Of a stretch of 64,000 bases of DNA, positions 24,087-33,794 are shown one piece after another. Both the position numbers and the translations under genes were made by a program. The stretch covers positions 146,503-210,502 of the forward strand of contig NZ_JMKI01000036.1 in the NCBI RefSeq assembly GCF_000712295.1, read 5' to 3'. This stretch comes from Synergistes jonesii (GTDB lineage: Bacteria; Synergistota; Synergistia; Synergistales; Synergistaceae). Below the pieces are notes generated by a model. It did no database searches. It was not told the origin of the DNA and was given only the letters and a program-made list of their open reading frames with translations. Every line of letters begins with the position of its first letter. Position 1 is the stretch's first letter.

Positions 24087-26933
24087 TTACTTTTTCATCT
24101 CCTCAAGAGCCTCTTTGATCCTTGACGGTATGGCCGGTATCGTCTTAACGCGCGCTCCGCATGCCGCGTAGATGGCGTTGCCTACCGCGGCGTGCGGTCC
24201 GGAAAGCGGCATCTCGCCGGTCCCAGACGCCCCGAACGGACCAAGCGGACGCGGCACTTCCGAATGTATCAGCGTAAGGTCGTCCGTGATGTCTTTGATG
24301 TACGGGAAGCCCATCGTCACGAAGTTGTGGTATTTCGATTCGTCGAGGAAGTCTTCCGTGAGCGCAAGACCGATGCCCTGCGCCACTCCGCCGTATTGCT
24401 GACCGTCTACTACTAGGTAGTTGTTGATGACTCCTACGTCGCCGCAGAGGACGAATTGTTCGCAGTGCGCCTTGAAGGTCTTCATATCGACGGAGACCAG
24501 CGCGAGGTTGACGGCGAACATGTGGAAGGCGAAGGGGATGCCTTTGCCACTGTCTTTGTCGTTGCCGCAGCAGCTCTCGACGGAGCCGTCTTTGCGCTGT
24601 ATCTTGGCCTGCCATTTGCCTTCGTAGAAGGTCGGGATGCCTTCTGCTATCATTTCGTCGTAGGTACGGTATGTGCCGTCCGGTTTGCGCATCGCGTCGA
24701 GCAGTTTGTTGCAGCTGTCTACTATCGCGTTGCCGGTCATCGTCTGCGAACGGCTGGCCGCCGCCGCTCCGCTGTTCGGGCAGCGCGCCGTGTCGTTCAT
24801 GTAGAGTTTGATCTGTTCCGGGGAAAGGTTCAAGGGCCTGAGCGCTTCGTGCGCCGTGCCGACGGTGCCCATGTCGGCCCCTTGTCCGTGGTCTTCCCAG
24901 GTGTTGTAGATCATGACGCTTCCGTCTTTGAGAAGTTCGATGTTGCTGCCGGATTCGTCGGCCCCGTCGTCGTTCGCGTTGTAGATGCTGACGGAGACTC
25001 CTACTCCGTATTTCTTCTCAGGCGTCGATAGTTCTTTGGCTTTCTTTTTCATTTCTTCGTAGACGGGACGCGCTTTTTTCATCATTTCCGGCAGCGGGAA
25101 TACTTCCGGCGCGTAGCCCGACGGGAATTGACCACGAGGATTGTCGGTGAAGGGCGCCCATTCGAGGAGGTTTTGTTCTCTAAAGTCGAAGGGGTCTATG
25201 CCGCATTCGTAGGCCAGCATGTCCATCGCCGTTTCGACTCCCCAATATATCTGCGGCGAGCCGTAGGCGCGGAAGGCGGAGCTCCAGCGATGGTTGGTCC
25301 AGATGGTGTACGCCGTTACGCGCATGTCGTCGTAGGCGTAGGGGGAGAAGAAGAATTGTCCGCTTTTGTTTGTTAGGTCGTTCGCGGATTCACTGCAGGG
25401 GCCGTGGTCGATCCAGCATGTCCCTTCTACTCCGACGAGTTTGCCTTTCGCGTCCGCGCCGGCCCTGATGTGCATGAGGGAGGGCGAGCGTTTCGGCGTG
25501 CGTTGGTTGTGTTCTTTCATGTCGACGCGCATGTATACCGGACGCCCAGTCGTCATTAGGGCGAGCGCAAGGTATTGCTCGTTGGTGACTGTCGTCTTGT
25601 AGCCGAAGGAGGCACCCATGTTGTTTTCGATGATACGAATTTTCGACGGCGGCAGCCCTATGGCGCGCGCGAGTTTGACTATCGCGAAGTAGATGGCGCA
25701 GGATTTGGAGTGGATCGTCACGCGCCCTTCGTCGTCGTAGTACGCGTATCCACAGTCGGCTTCGAGGACCATGTGCGGCTGGCGGGAACTGTAGAATTCG
25801 TCGTCTATTTTGTGCGCCGCGTTTGTAATTATGTCGTGCGGGTCTTCTCCTTTCGTGAAGCAGCGCTTGTTCCACGCATTGGGCATGCCGTCTATGCCGG
25901 GGCAGTCGTCGAAGACGCTGACGGCATCTTCTTTGATCGCTTCGCGTACGTTGATGAGTTCGGGAAGAGGTTCGTAGTCGACTTTGACTTTCTGCGCAGC
26001 CGCGCGAGCGTGTTCTTCGGTGTCGGCGACGACTACGGCGACTATGTCGCCCCACTGGCGGATTTTGTCGCCTTCTTCTACCATGATGCGGCGCTCCCAA
26101 CCGTCGGTGACGGCGGAGTCGCACCCTACCTGTCCGCGCAGACGGTTGGTGCCTTTGACGTCTTTGTAGGTGCAGACTTTTACGACTCCTTCGCATTTCT
26201 CCGCTTCGCTTATGTTTATCTTGTTGACTTTCGCGTGGCGGACTCCTTCCAGAGCATATGGATAGGCGAAGAGGAATTCTTCCGGCAGTTTGAGGCGGTC
26301 GTCGTCGCCGAAGTCCCACAGGCCGGTCGCCTTGTATACCGCGCTCGGACGCGGATAGCTCGAGTTCCATACTTTGTCGCCCGGCTTGTACATCTTGGCG
26401 AGCTCTTCTATCTTCTCTTCGCCGCGCAGGATCGCCGCGGCTTTCATCACCGCGTCTACTATCTGTTTGTAGCCGGTGCAGCGGCAGGCCATCCAGTTCT
26501 TGCCGAACCAGTCGCGGACTTCTTCGCGCGTCGGGTTTTTGTTCTCGTCGAGGAGCGCTTTGCCGCACATGATGAAGCCCGGCGTGCAGAAACCGCACTG
26601 GATCGCTCCGCATACTATCATCGCCCACTGCAGCGCGTGCAAATTCTCCGGCGTGCCTACGCCCTCGATAGTCGTGATCTGCGAGAACTCGGGAACGCTC
26701 TTCCAGCGCGTGATGCACGCGCGGACGACCTTGCCGTTTAAGATGACATTGCAGACGCCGCACTGCCCGCAATTGCAGCCGCGCTTAGTACCCGTCATCT
26801 TGAGCTGTTCGCGGAGGACTGTAAGCAGCGTTACCTCCGGCTTGCCTATCACGCGGCGTGGAACTCCGTTGACGGTGAGCTTCTTGACCACATAGCCGCC
26901 CGCTAACTGCGCCTCTGTCTTTTCTTTTGCCAT
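24087..26933 (-). CDS. Molybdenum aldehyde/xanthine oxidoreductase, single-chain (MOP-like)
   Basis: The start is the ATG at 26933 with GAGAGGAG upstream, giving 948 aa. Two [2Fe-2S] domains come first: the plant-type cluster with Cys 53, 58, 61 and 73, then the helical one with QCGFC (113, 116) and CRC (150, 152). A short linker follows, with no FAD domain, and then the two molybdopterin domains with FRAYGSPQ and the active-site region GASGTGEMPLSG, whose Glu would be the catalytic base. This order without a flavin domain is that of the Desulfovibrio aldehyde oxidoreductase MOP. It is therefore likely to oxidise aldehydes from amino acid fermentation and pass electrons to ferredoxin or flavodoxin. 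It appears as a single gene. Confidence 0.9.
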   Translation of the reverse strand: MAKEKTEAQLAGGYVVKKLTVNGVPRRVIGKPEVTLLTVLREQLKMTGTKRGCNCGQCGVCNVILNGKVVRACITRWKSVPEFSQITTIEGVGTPENLHALQWAMIVCGAIQCGFCTPGFIMCGKALLDENKNPTREEVRDWFGKNWMACRCTGYKQIVDAVMKAAAILRGEEKIEELAKMYKPGDKVWNSSYPRPSAVYKATGLWDFGDDDRLKLPEEFLFAYPYALEGVRHAKVNKINISEAEKCEGVVKVCTYKDVKGTNRLRGQVGCDSAVTDGWERRIMVEEGDKIRQWGDIVAVVVADTEEHARAAAQKVKVDYEPLPELINVREAIKEDAVSVFDDCPGIDGMPNAWNKRCFTKGEDPHDIITNAAHKIDDEFYSSRQPHMVLEADCGYAYYDDEGRVTIHSKSCAIYFAIVKLARAIGLPPSKIRIIENNMGASFGYKTTVTNEQYLALALMTTGRPVYMRVDMKEHNQRTPKRSPSLMHIRAGADAKGKLVGVEGTCWIDHGPCSESANDLTNKSGQFFFSPYAYDDMRVTAYTIWTNHRWSSAFRAYGSPQIYWGVETAMDMLAYECGIDPFDFREQNLLEWAPFTDNPRGQFPSGYAPEVFPLPEMMKKARPVYEEMKKKAKELSTPEKKYGVGVSVSIYNANDDGADESGSNIELLKDGSVMIYNTWEDHGQGADMGTVGTAHEALRPLNLSPEQIKLYMNDTARCPNSGAAAASRSQTMTGNAIVDSCNKLLDAMRKPDGTYRTYDEMIAEGIPTFYEGKWQAKIQRKDGSVESCCGNDKDSGKGIPFAFHMFAVNLALVSVDMKTFKAHCEQFVLCGDVGVINNYLVVDGQQYGGVAQGIGLALTEDFLDESKYHNFVTMGFPYIKDITDDLTLIHSEVPRPLGPFGASGTGEMPLSGPHAAVGNAIYAACGARVKTIPAIPSRIKEALEEMKK

Positions 26934-27253
26934 TTGAAAACTCCTCTCCAATTCTTATAGGGGCGCTCTAAAAACGCCAACTTTCTTGTTGTGTCCGATT
27001 AAAAAAACTCTCTTAACAGTTACTTCCAGGCATATGGGGCCAGCTCTTTGTCCTCTCACTCGCCCCTGGACTTTTGCCAGTCCGAGGCCCGCTTTCTTAT
27101 GGAACTTTTTCGGACTCCTCTTCTCCTCTGATTTATCTGCAACAGCCCTCCTCTGCGCGTTATTTGAATGGTTGACAGACTTTCATGATTACGACACAGA
27201 GGAGGCGCTGTGCATAGCTATAAGCAAAAGGTACTCTCAGTTTTTTAAGACCT
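26934..27253. other. Intergenic region upstream of the aldehyde oxidoreductase
   Basis: This 320-bp spacer shows no supported gene. It follows the stop of the YkvI-like gene and should hold the promoter of the oxidoreductase. I see no clear terminator for the upstream operon. Confidence 0.4.
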
Positions 27254-28369
27254 CTAAACGGCTTCGTAAGTATCCGCTTCTGCTGCTTTCCTGGCCCGGT
27301 AGTCGCGCACGTTACGGGCTACCACAAACACTACGAAAATGAAACCCACATAACCGTTGATCACATATACGATATTGACCAGACGGTTGAAAGGCAGAGC
27401 CACGGCGATAAAGAAACCGGCCACTCCCAAAATGACGGTGAGCCACCGATATTTTTGGGTCTTTTCCTCCGCCATCCGGTTGACACCGGTCCACAGCAGC
27501 GGACAAGCGGTTGTATAAACGCCCAGGAATACCACTACCGAATAAACGGTAGCCGCCAGGGGGCTGACATTGTCGATGATCAGCAATAAGGGCACCTGAG
27601 AATTCCGAATCATCTCAATATTGGCGATCTCCGCTAAAGACACAATGCCAAAGGCGAGAGATACCATAAAGATACCCAGCAAAGCGCCATATCTGGCATT
27701 TTTGAAATTCTTTTCCTGGCGCCCGATGCCTGCGAAGAAAGCTACCATCCACATGATAGCGAAACCGATATCCGAGATAATAGCCTGCCACCAAGTGGGG
27801 GCAGCCTTCATGATGTCCAGCGTGGGAGCCAATTCGCTGCCCCGGCTGATGCCAGTATCCGCAAAAACGATGCCCAACACCGCGCCGGCAATGCACAGCA
27901 AAATCAGCACCGGCCCCATGCGGCCGATCACATCCACCATCTTCCCTAAACCAAACACCACGGTAGCCACGCCGGTCACTGCAATAAGCAGCACGCCCAC
28001 CCAGGTGGGCAGCCCGTATTGCTGCCACAAAACAGCGCCGCCGCCGGAACACATCACCACGAAGCATAAATAGCAAAAGATCGTGGCGAACCAGTCGTAG
28101 AAAGACCCAACATATTTGCCGCAAAAGTGGCGACACACCTGTTGCATCCCATTCTCAAAATGTCCCTGATGACCCGCCACCATAAAGTTATCGTTGAGAT
28201 ACCAAAAAAATATAAAGTAAATTACGCAGCTAACAAGAGAAATTAACCCGTAAGCGGCAAAATATTGTAGCATCTCCTGGCCGGTGGCATAACCGGCTCC
28301 CATATAATAAGCGACAACGGAACCGGCTATAACTAATACTCTTTTCCAGCTAATTTCCTGATCAGTCAT
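27254..28369 (-). CDS. YkvI-like membrane transporter
   Basis: A 371-aa integral membrane protein with about ten helices. The first helix carries YYMGAGYATGQEMLQYF, the unwound GxGxATGxE helix typical of YkvI-type members of the APC/LeuT-fold superfamily. It is the last gene of the minus-strand dehydrogenase cluster, 45 bp after the aminotransferase. By context it imports the amine or amino acid that the cluster degrades. The family has few characterised members. Confidence 0.72.
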   Translation of the reverse strand: MTDQEISWKRVLVIAGSVVAYYMGAGYATGQEMLQYFAAYGLISLVSCVIYFIFFWYLNDNFMVAGHQGHFENGMQQVCRHFCGKYVGSFYDWFATIFCYLCFVVMCSGGGAVLWQQYGLPTWVGVLLIAVTGVATVVFGLGKMVDVIGRMGPVLILLCIAGAVLGIVFADTGISRGSELAPTLDIMKAAPTWWQAIISDIGFAIMWMVAFFAGIGRQEKNFKNARYGALLGIFMVSLAFGIVSLAEIANIEMIRNSQVPLLLIIDNVSPLAATVYSVVVFLGVYTTACPLLWTGVNRMAEEKTQKYRWLTVILGVAGFFIAVALPFNRLVNIVYVINGYVGFIFVVFVVARNVRDYRARKAAEADTYEAV

Positions 28370-28414
28370 AGTTACGTTGCTCTCCCCTCTATTAAAAATG
28401 GCAGATCTTTTAAC

Positions 28415-29758
28415 TTACAACAGCTCATGGCAGACTTGGGCGAGGGCTTGCTGGAACAGGTCCATGAGCAATTGGCATTCGGCTGCGGTGATATTGATCG
28501 GGGGGGAGATGATGCGATGGTCGCCGCTGGTTTCGTTGATGGAGTAGCCTCCGGGGTACAGGGCCAAGCCCAGCTTCATCCCCGCCTGTTCAAGCTTGGC
28601 GTTGAAACCGGCTTTGGCCGGGAACGGCTGTTTGGTAGCCGGATCAGCCACAAATTCCACTCCTATCAGCAGGCCTTCGCCGCGGATGTCTCCTATCACC
28701 GGCAATTCCGCGGCCATTTCCGCCAGCCGGCCTTTAATGTAGGCACCTTGCTTTGCCGCGTTTTCCGCGAGCCGCTCCCGCTGAATGATCTCCACCGCTT
28801 TGTTCCCTACCGCGCAGGCCAGAGGATTCCCCGAATAGGTATAGCCATGGGTAAACTTGCCGCTACCTTTCTTGACAGCCTCTACCACCCTGCCGTCCGC
28901 CATCACGCCGCCCAAGGGGAAATAACAGGAGCTGACGCCTTTGGCAAACGTCAGGATATCCGGGACCACATCAAAATATTCCATGGCGAAATGCCGTCCT
29001 GTCCGGCCAAAACCAGTCATCACCTCGTCAAAGATCAGTAATACATCATACCGGTCGCAGATTTCCCTGACCGCCCGGTAATAGTCGTCCGGCGGACGCA
29101 GCGCGGATAAAGACGTACCGCCGATGGGCTCCGCCATAAACGCCGACACGTTCTCCGGTCCTTCCCGCAGAATGCAATTCTCCAACTCCTGCGCGCAGCG
29201 CAAGCCGCATTGGGGATAACTACGATCGTAAGGACAACGGTAACAATATGGAGCCTCAATATGTGGGCTGTCGAACAAATATGGATCATATTTTTGCCGC
29301 AGGCCCCGTTTTCCCGAGACCGACATCGCTCCGATGGTATTGCCGTGAAAACTCATCCACCGGGAGATCACCTTGTGCTTACAGCTCCGGCCATCCCGCT
29401 CCAGATAATATTGCCGGGCCAGCTTGACGGCCGTATCCGTAGCTTCCGAACCGCCGGAGACGAAATACACAGCTTCGTAATCCTGGCCGCTGTATTCCAC
29501 AACACGGCGGGCCAGCTGCTCCGCCTGCTCGTTGGTAAAGCTGTGCATATGGGTATAGGCTAATGTGGCCGCCTGCTTACCCATGGTCTCCGCTATCTCC
29601 TCGTTACCATGACCTAAATTTGCGGAAACAGAACCACTGCACGCGTCAATATATTTCCGCCCATCTTTGTCGTATAGGTAAATGCCCTTTCCTCGAACGA
29701 TGGTGGACAAACGCTTATTGAAATTCCGATAAAATACCTTGCTCTCAGTGACCTTCAC
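28415..29758 (-). CDS. Class III PLP-dependent aminotransferase
   Basis: A 447-aa fold type I enzyme. The pyridine-nitrogen Asp is D244 in LIFDEVMTGFGRTG and the PLP lysine is K273 in TFAKGVSSCYFPLGG. Four cysteines in CYRC...CGLRC (172-188) form a small insertion found in one subgroup of class III aminotransferases. The start is a GTG at 29758 with GGGGGGCG upstream. It lies between the RidA-like gene (31 bp) and the transporter. Likely donors are omega-amino acids or diamines; it may act before or after the flavin dehydrogenase of the same cluster. Confidence 0.88.
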   Translation of the reverse strand: MKVTESKVFYRNFNKRLSTIVRGKGIYLYDKDGRKYIDACSGSVSANLGHGNEEIAETMGKQAATLAYTHMHSFTNEQAEQLARRVVEYSGQDYEAVYFVSGGSEATDTAVKLARQYYLERDGRSCKHKVISRWMSFHGNTIGAMSVSGKRGLRQKYDPYLFDSPHIEAPYCYRCPYDRSYPQCGLRCAQELENCILREGPENVSAFMAEPIGGTSLSALRPPDDYYRAVREICDRYDVLLIFDEVMTGFGRTGRHFAMEYFDVVPDILTFAKGVSSCYFPLGGVMADGRVVEAVKKGSGKFTHGYTYSGNPLACAVGNKAVEIIQRERLAENAAKQGAYIKGRLAEMAAELPVIGDIRGEGLLIGVEFVADPATKQPFPAKAGFNAKLEQAGMKLGLALYPGGYSINETSGDHRIISPPINITAAECQLLMDLFQQALAQVCHELL

Positions 29759-29789
29759 CGGCTTCGCCCCCCATATCTTGTTTTGCGCA

Positions 29790-30191
29790 TTATTTCTTTA
29801 CTATCGCTACCAGGTCTAATTCCACCTTGCACCCCGGCGTGGTCAGCGCGTTCACCGCCACAATTGTGCTGACCGGACGGTTCTTCGCGAAATATTTGTT
29901 CCGCACCGGCGCTACCTGCGGATAATCATTAACGTCCGTCAAAAAAATCTGTGCTTTCACCACATCATTCAACCCGGCCCCCGCTGCTTTGAGCAGTTGC
30001 TCCGCCAGCTTGAAAGCCTGCTCCGCCTGCCCGGCTACATCCCCCGGACACACTACTCCGCCGTCCTGGTCGATAGAGGTCTGCCCGGTCAGATAAATCA
30101 TTTTGCAATCCCCCACTTCGACCGTTAAAGCCGGCGAATAAGCGGGCGCTCCCGGCGCTGTTCCCGGTACGTAAACCGCTTCCTTAAACAT
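29790..30191 (-). CDS. RidA/YjgF/UK114-family protein
   Basis: A 133-aa protein with the Rid fold: YLTGQTSIDQDGGVV, AEQAFKLAEQLLKAAGAGLNDVVKAQIFL and PVRNKYFAKNRPVSTIVAV. RidA hydrolyses reactive enamine/imine intermediates, which fits a cluster with an amine dehydrogenase and a PLP enzyme. However, the key Arg of true RidA (in P-A-R-S, Arg105 in E. coli) appears replaced in RPVST, so it may belong to a Rid subgroup without that deaminase activity. AAGGAGG-like sequence precedes the start. Confidence 0.88.
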   Translation of the reverse strand: MFKEAVYVPGTAPGAPAYSPALTVEVGDCKMIYLTGQTSIDQDGGVVCPGDVAGQAEQAFKLAEQLLKAAGAGLNDVVKAQIFLTDVNDYPQVAPVRNKYFAKNRPVSTIVAVNALTTPGCKVELDLVAIVKK

Positions 30192-30672
30192 TCTTTTATC
30201 CTCCTTCTATCTAATTCAACCGATGTTCCCAAGGCTCCGGATACGCCGTACAACGTGCCTGTGTGATTTCCGGCATCGATTCCGGAGCCATTTCCCGCGT
30301 TGTCGTCCGCCGTTTCCGGAAGGCGAATGCCGCGCGTATCCCGTCACTGTCAAATCGGCGCTGTTAAAGGCCGTGATAGACGTTTGCCGACGCCCTTTTC
30401 CGCCTGCCCGTCCCCCTTCGGTGCAACGAGGAGTCATGGAGATAACCGCTTGATTAGTCCCGGACATCAAGTCCATAGCTCCTCCCGCTTCCAACTGCCG
30501 GTTGGCGTTGTAATCGGTGGCCGTATTATCCGGCCAAGTCCCTGCCCTCAGCCTCCCGTCCCCCGCGTGAATTGCGATATACTCCGGCCGTATACAATAC
30601 GGTGCCGTGGCGGCATACCCATTACGCGATTGAGAAATATATAGGGCCCGTCATTGGTAAATTCCTTCGCTG
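30192..30672 (-). other. Gene-free stretch with a possible CoA-transferase relic
   Basis: This 480-bp gap interrupts an otherwise tightly packed operon. On the minus strand, around 30460-30480, the translation gives EAGGAMDLMSG, which looks like the GVGGAMDLVSG motif of the CoA-transferase beta subunit encoded at 36376-37053. A later VTGYA resembles its VTEYA. The rest does not align well and no complete frame exists. I read it as possible decayed DNA from an acyl-CoA transferase or hydrolase gene, with low certainty. Confidence 0.35.
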
Positions 30673-31869
30673 CTAATACAAGGATTTCCTGGTGATGGAG
30701 AAAGGTTCGATGGGAATCATGGAATCCCGGAAAGCCACCTGCTGGGCAATAGTGAAGCCGCAACCCAAGCCCAGGGCCATGCCGCCGCCATTCAAGCCGG
30801 AAGCCATAACGAAGCCCTCCACGCCCGGAACGGCGCCCATGACCGGCAGATCATCCTTGGTATAGGGGAAGAAATTGGCGAAAGAACGAATAATATTGAC
30901 CTTTTTGTTCCGTAGAGGCGGCGTCAGGTCGTTGATGCATTTGGCGATAGCCACCGGGCATTCGAAATTGACCAAATTATCATAGCCCACGAAATCTTCA
31001 GTGCTGCCCAACAGAAGATTGCCTTTACGCAGTTGGGTGTAAACGTAACCCGCTTCCAATTCCTCGACTTCGCCAGCCTCGATGGCCTCAAGCTTTTTGG
31101 CCTTGGCCAATTCTTCGAACACGTAGGTAGCGCTCATCATCACGGTGTCCATGAAGGGAGCAATGGGCTCGCTGACCAGCACCGTCATGCGGTTGGGCAA
31201 TATTGGAATATCCACATTGACCAGCTTGCCTATTTGGGCGGCCCAAGAACCGGTAGCGTTGACCACAACGTCGGTACGGATAGTGCCGCGGCTGCATTCC
31301 ACCTCGTGTACGCGGCTGCCTTTAAGATTGATAGCGGTCACGTCGGTCTGCGTCCACACCTCTCCGCCCTGCGCTTTGATAGCGTCTTTCAGCGCTACAC
31401 AAACCAAAATAGAGTTGACGCAGCCGTCCAGCGGATTCCAGGTGGCGCCCACCACATGCTTGGATACCTGCGGTAAGCGTGCGTGGAAATCCGCAGCGTC
31501 CAGCAATTGCATTTCTATCATACCTTCGTTCCAGCGGCCCTGCACCCAGGGCTTGAACAGCTTCATCTCTTCCTCTGACTCCGCCACGATGTAGCCGCCG
31601 CAATTGTTGTATTCCACATCCATCCCGAACGTTTCTTCGAAATTGGCATAGAATTGCTGGCTCAAGCGGGCGAAGGGCAATACGGCCTGTTTACGCGAGG
31701 ACAGCCAGACCCAAGCCTCATTGGAGCCCGAAGCGCCGGAACCTACATCTTTTTTCTCGATCAGAATCACCTTTTTGCCAAAACGGCACAGAAAATAGGC
31801 TGAAGCAAGACCGAAAATACCGCCGCCCAATACCACCACATCGGCTTCTGTCTTGAGTTTCTCGTTCAT
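30673..31869 (-). CDS. FAD-dependent D-amino-acid-oxidase-fold dehydrogenase subunit (HcnC/OoxB/DadA-like)
   Basis: The start ATG at 31869 overlaps the stop of the BFD gene (ATGA). The 398-aa product has the N-terminal dinucleotide fold VVVLGGGIFGLASAYFL, the Glu binding ribose (VILIEKKDV) and the C-terminal GLNGGGMALGLGCG flavin loop typical of the DAO family. In opine oxidases, HCN synthase and related proline/amine dehydrogenases, this subunit oxidises the C-N bond and passes electrons to a partner flavoprotein. The operon supplies such partners upstream. It is the likely catalytic subunit of the complex. Confidence 0.88.
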   Translation of the reverse strand: MNEKLKTEADVVVLGGGIFGLASAYFLCRFGKKVILIEKKDVGSGASGSNEAWVWLSSRKQAVLPFARLSQQFYANFEETFGMDVEYNNCGGYIVAESEEEMKLFKPWVQGRWNEGMIEMQLLDAADFHARLPQVSKHVVGATWNPLDGCVNSILVCVALKDAIKAQGGEVWTQTDVTAINLKGSRVHEVECSRGTIRTDVVVNATGSWAAQIGKLVNVDIPILPNRMTVLVSEPIAPFMDTVMMSATYVFEELAKAKKLEAIEAGEVEELEAGYVYTQLRKGNLLLGSTEDFVGYDNLVNFECPVAIAKCINDLTPPLRNKKVNIIRSFANFFPYTKDDLPVMGAVPGVEGFVMASGLNGGGMALGLGCGFTIAQQVAFRDSMIPIEPFSITRKSLY

Positions 31870-32150
31870 TTCTCTCCCTCCCCCAAAGCGTCTATAGGTA
31901 ACGGACGCACCGGCGGACGCGCCGTGTTCTGGCGGACATTTTCCCCATCCAACCCAGTTTTTTCCCGGATGATATTGGTGATCAGGCGGGAGCAAGTGCG
32001 CCCTTGGCAAATCCCCATTCCGGCGGTTGTGCGTTTTTTAATCTCGTTGATACTGTGTTCGCCTTTGGCGATGGCAGTCTCAATATCAGCTAAAGTGATC
32101 TCGTTACAACGACAAATGATCAACTTGCTTTTGTCGATCTCGTTTCCCAT
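31866..32150 (-). CDS. BFD-like [2Fe-2S] subunit
   Basis: A 94-aa protein with the bacterioferritin-associated-ferredoxin-like motif: IICRCNEITLADI at the N-terminus and GICQGRTCSRL further on, giving four cysteines for a [2Fe-2S] cluster. In octopine/nopaline-type and archaeal proline dehydrogenases this domain is often fused to the larger flavoprotein; here it is a separate gene placed between the 4Fe-4S and the DAO-fold genes, which indicates a subunit of the same complex. Confidence 0.88.
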   Translation of the reverse strand: MGNEIDKSKLIICRCNEITLADIETAIAKGEHSINEIKKRTTAGMGICQGRTCSRLITNIIREKTGLDGENVRQNTARPPVRPLPIDALGEGEK

Positions 32151-32175
32151 CGTTAATCCCTCCTGCCATCAAAAA

Positions 32176-32679
32176 TTAAAGGCGTTTGATGCCCCGGGCT
32201 TCCATCAACAGATCTTTGGGCACCCAAACCTGTATCACCGGGGTTTTATCACTGGCCTTAGTAGAGAGGACTTTTTCCACATTGCCCTCGCAAATAACCT
32301 CGCCGGCCCGGTTGACCACCTGGACCAGCTGCCCCGCCGTCGGCAGAGGCAAATACTCATGGGGGAAGCTGACCTTGCCCAACTGCCCCTCTGGGCTGCC
32401 GTCCACAATAAAAATCGCCAATCCAGGGCAGCCAAACACGCAACTGCCGCAGCCGGTGCATTTGGAGGCGTCCAGTTTAGGCAGATCGGTTATATCGTCG
32501 CCAATAGTAATGGCGGAAAATTTGCAAGTAGTGGTGCAGGGGTCGCAGGGAATATCCTGCACGCACTCAATAACCGCAACCGGCCCCTGGCAAATACGCT
32601 CCCAGGTAGGTAAGGCCGGCAAACGCCGCACCTCCTCAGGGGACAGATAGCCTTTTGTCGCTAATGATCGCCATTCCAT
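32176..32679 (-). CDS. 4Fe-4S ferredoxin-like electron transfer subunit
   Basis: A 167-aa protein. Two cluster motifs are visible: CVQDIPCDPCTTTCKFSAI (about 39-57) and CTGCGSCVFGCPGLAIFI (about 74-91). The C-terminal half is a small beta-rich domain with no assignment. Its ATG shares one base with the stop of the preceding flavoprotein gene (TAATG), so the two are translationally coupled. It probably links the dehydrogenase to the cell's low-potential acceptors. HCN synthase lacks such a subunit, so this is an addition to the core complex. Confidence 0.82.
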   Translation of the reverse strand: MEWRSLATKGYLSPEEVRRLPALPTWERICQGPVAVIECVQDIPCDPCTTTCKFSAITIGDDITDLPKLDASKCTGCGSCVFGCPGLAIFIVDGSPEGQLGKVSFPHEYLPLPTAGQLVQVVNRAGEVICEGNVEKVLSTKASDKTPVIQVWVPKDLLMEARGIKRL

Positions 32680-33776
32680 TATTCACTCATCCTCCCCATC
32701 AAATTTTCTTTTCCAGCCTGGCGCTTATCGCCGTAGGAACCGCTGCGCAGGTTGCGCAAGCGCAAGCGAATAGCGCCTTTTTCCGCTTCCGCTGCGTCCG
32801 CGGACGGATGACCGAGGGCTTCCGCCACGGCCACGCCGGCCAGACGGCCTTCGTCTAAGGCGGTGCTGGCTTCTTCCACGCCGGCCAGGTCGCCGGCAAC
32901 ATAAACGTCCGGTTCGCTGGTACGCATATTCTGGTCGTGTATCGGCACATACCCTCCCAAAGTGGGCAGATAAGCCATCCTGCACTGAGCCAGTCTCGCC
33001 AGTTCCACTAAGGGGGACAGCCCCACGCTCAGACAGATCATATCTACGTCCAACTCTGTTTCCGTGCCGGGTATGGGCTGCCACTGTTCATCGAGCTTCT
33101 GAATGACGGCTTTTTCCACATAGCCGTTGGGGCCGATGGCCTCGGTAATGGTATGGCTGCACAGGATCGGCACACCGGCTCGGGCGATTTTCGCCGCGTG
33201 AACGCCGTAACCACCGATGCTGGGAGCAGCTTCAATAACGGTGACCTGTTCAGCGCCGGCTTGTAATAACTGATATGTAACGATAAGCCCCACATTGCCG
33301 CTGCCTACCATCAGCACACGTTTGCCTGGCAAGACTCGGTGCATATTCATCATGGTCTGGCAAGCGCCGGCGCCCATCACCCCCGGCAAAGTCCAGCCGG
33401 AGAAAGCCAAAGCGTTTTCCATGGCTCCCGTAGCGATAATCAGCTTTTTGAATCCCCACTGCTGCACTTTGCCGTCACTGGTAAATACGCCCAGTTTATT
33501 CTCACGGAAAACGCCCCAGACCACCGAATTAGTCATGATGCGCACCCCAAGGGACAGGGCTTCTTCTTCCAGCTTTTGCCCCAGCACAAAGCCGCGTACT
33601 CCGGCCTGATGCTCCGCGGAGCCGAAAAATTTATGTAATTGTTTGATTAACTGACCTCCGCAGCTCCTGTTCTCGTCGAATACCACTACAGAGCCGCAAC
33701 CGTATTTGGCCGCCTCAACGGCGGCGCCAAGGCCGGCTGGGCCGGCGCCGATGATTATTACCTCTGCCTCACGCAT
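32679..33776 (-). CDS. FAD/NAD(P)-binding oxidoreductase subunit (HcnB/OoxA alpha-like)
   Basis: The start ATG at 33776 is preceded by AGAGGTG, giving 365 aa. It shows two nucleotide-binding folds: VIIIGAGPAGLGAAVEAAKYG with DENRSCGGQL, and VLMVGSGNVGLIVTYQLLQAG. The ATG motif IIATGAMENALAFSGWTLPG and the second flavin motif VYVAGDLAG are also present. The sequence matches the larger flavoprotein subunit of HcnABC-like and opine oxidase-like complexes. The usual C-terminal BFD domain is missing and encoded separately at 31866-32150. Confidence 0.88.
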   Translation of the reverse strand: MREAEVIIIGAGPAGLGAAVEAAKYGCGSVVVFDENRSCGGQLIKQLHKFFGSAEHQAGVRGFVLGQKLEEEALSLGVRIMTNSVVWGVFRENKLGVFTSDGKVQQWGFKKLIIATGAMENALAFSGWTLPGVMGAGACQTMMNMHRVLPGKRVLMVGSGNVGLIVTYQLLQAGAEQVTVIEAAPSIGGYGVHAAKIARAGVPILCSHTITEAIGPNGYVEKAVIQKLDEQWQPIPGTETELDVDMICLSVGLSPLVELARLAQCRMAYLPTLGGYVPIHDQNMRTSEPDVYVAGDLAGVEEASTALDEGRLAGVAVAEALGHPSADAAEAEKGAIRLRLRNLRSGSYGDKRQAGKENLMGRMSE

Positions 33777-33794
33777 AATTATCACCTCTGTTTC

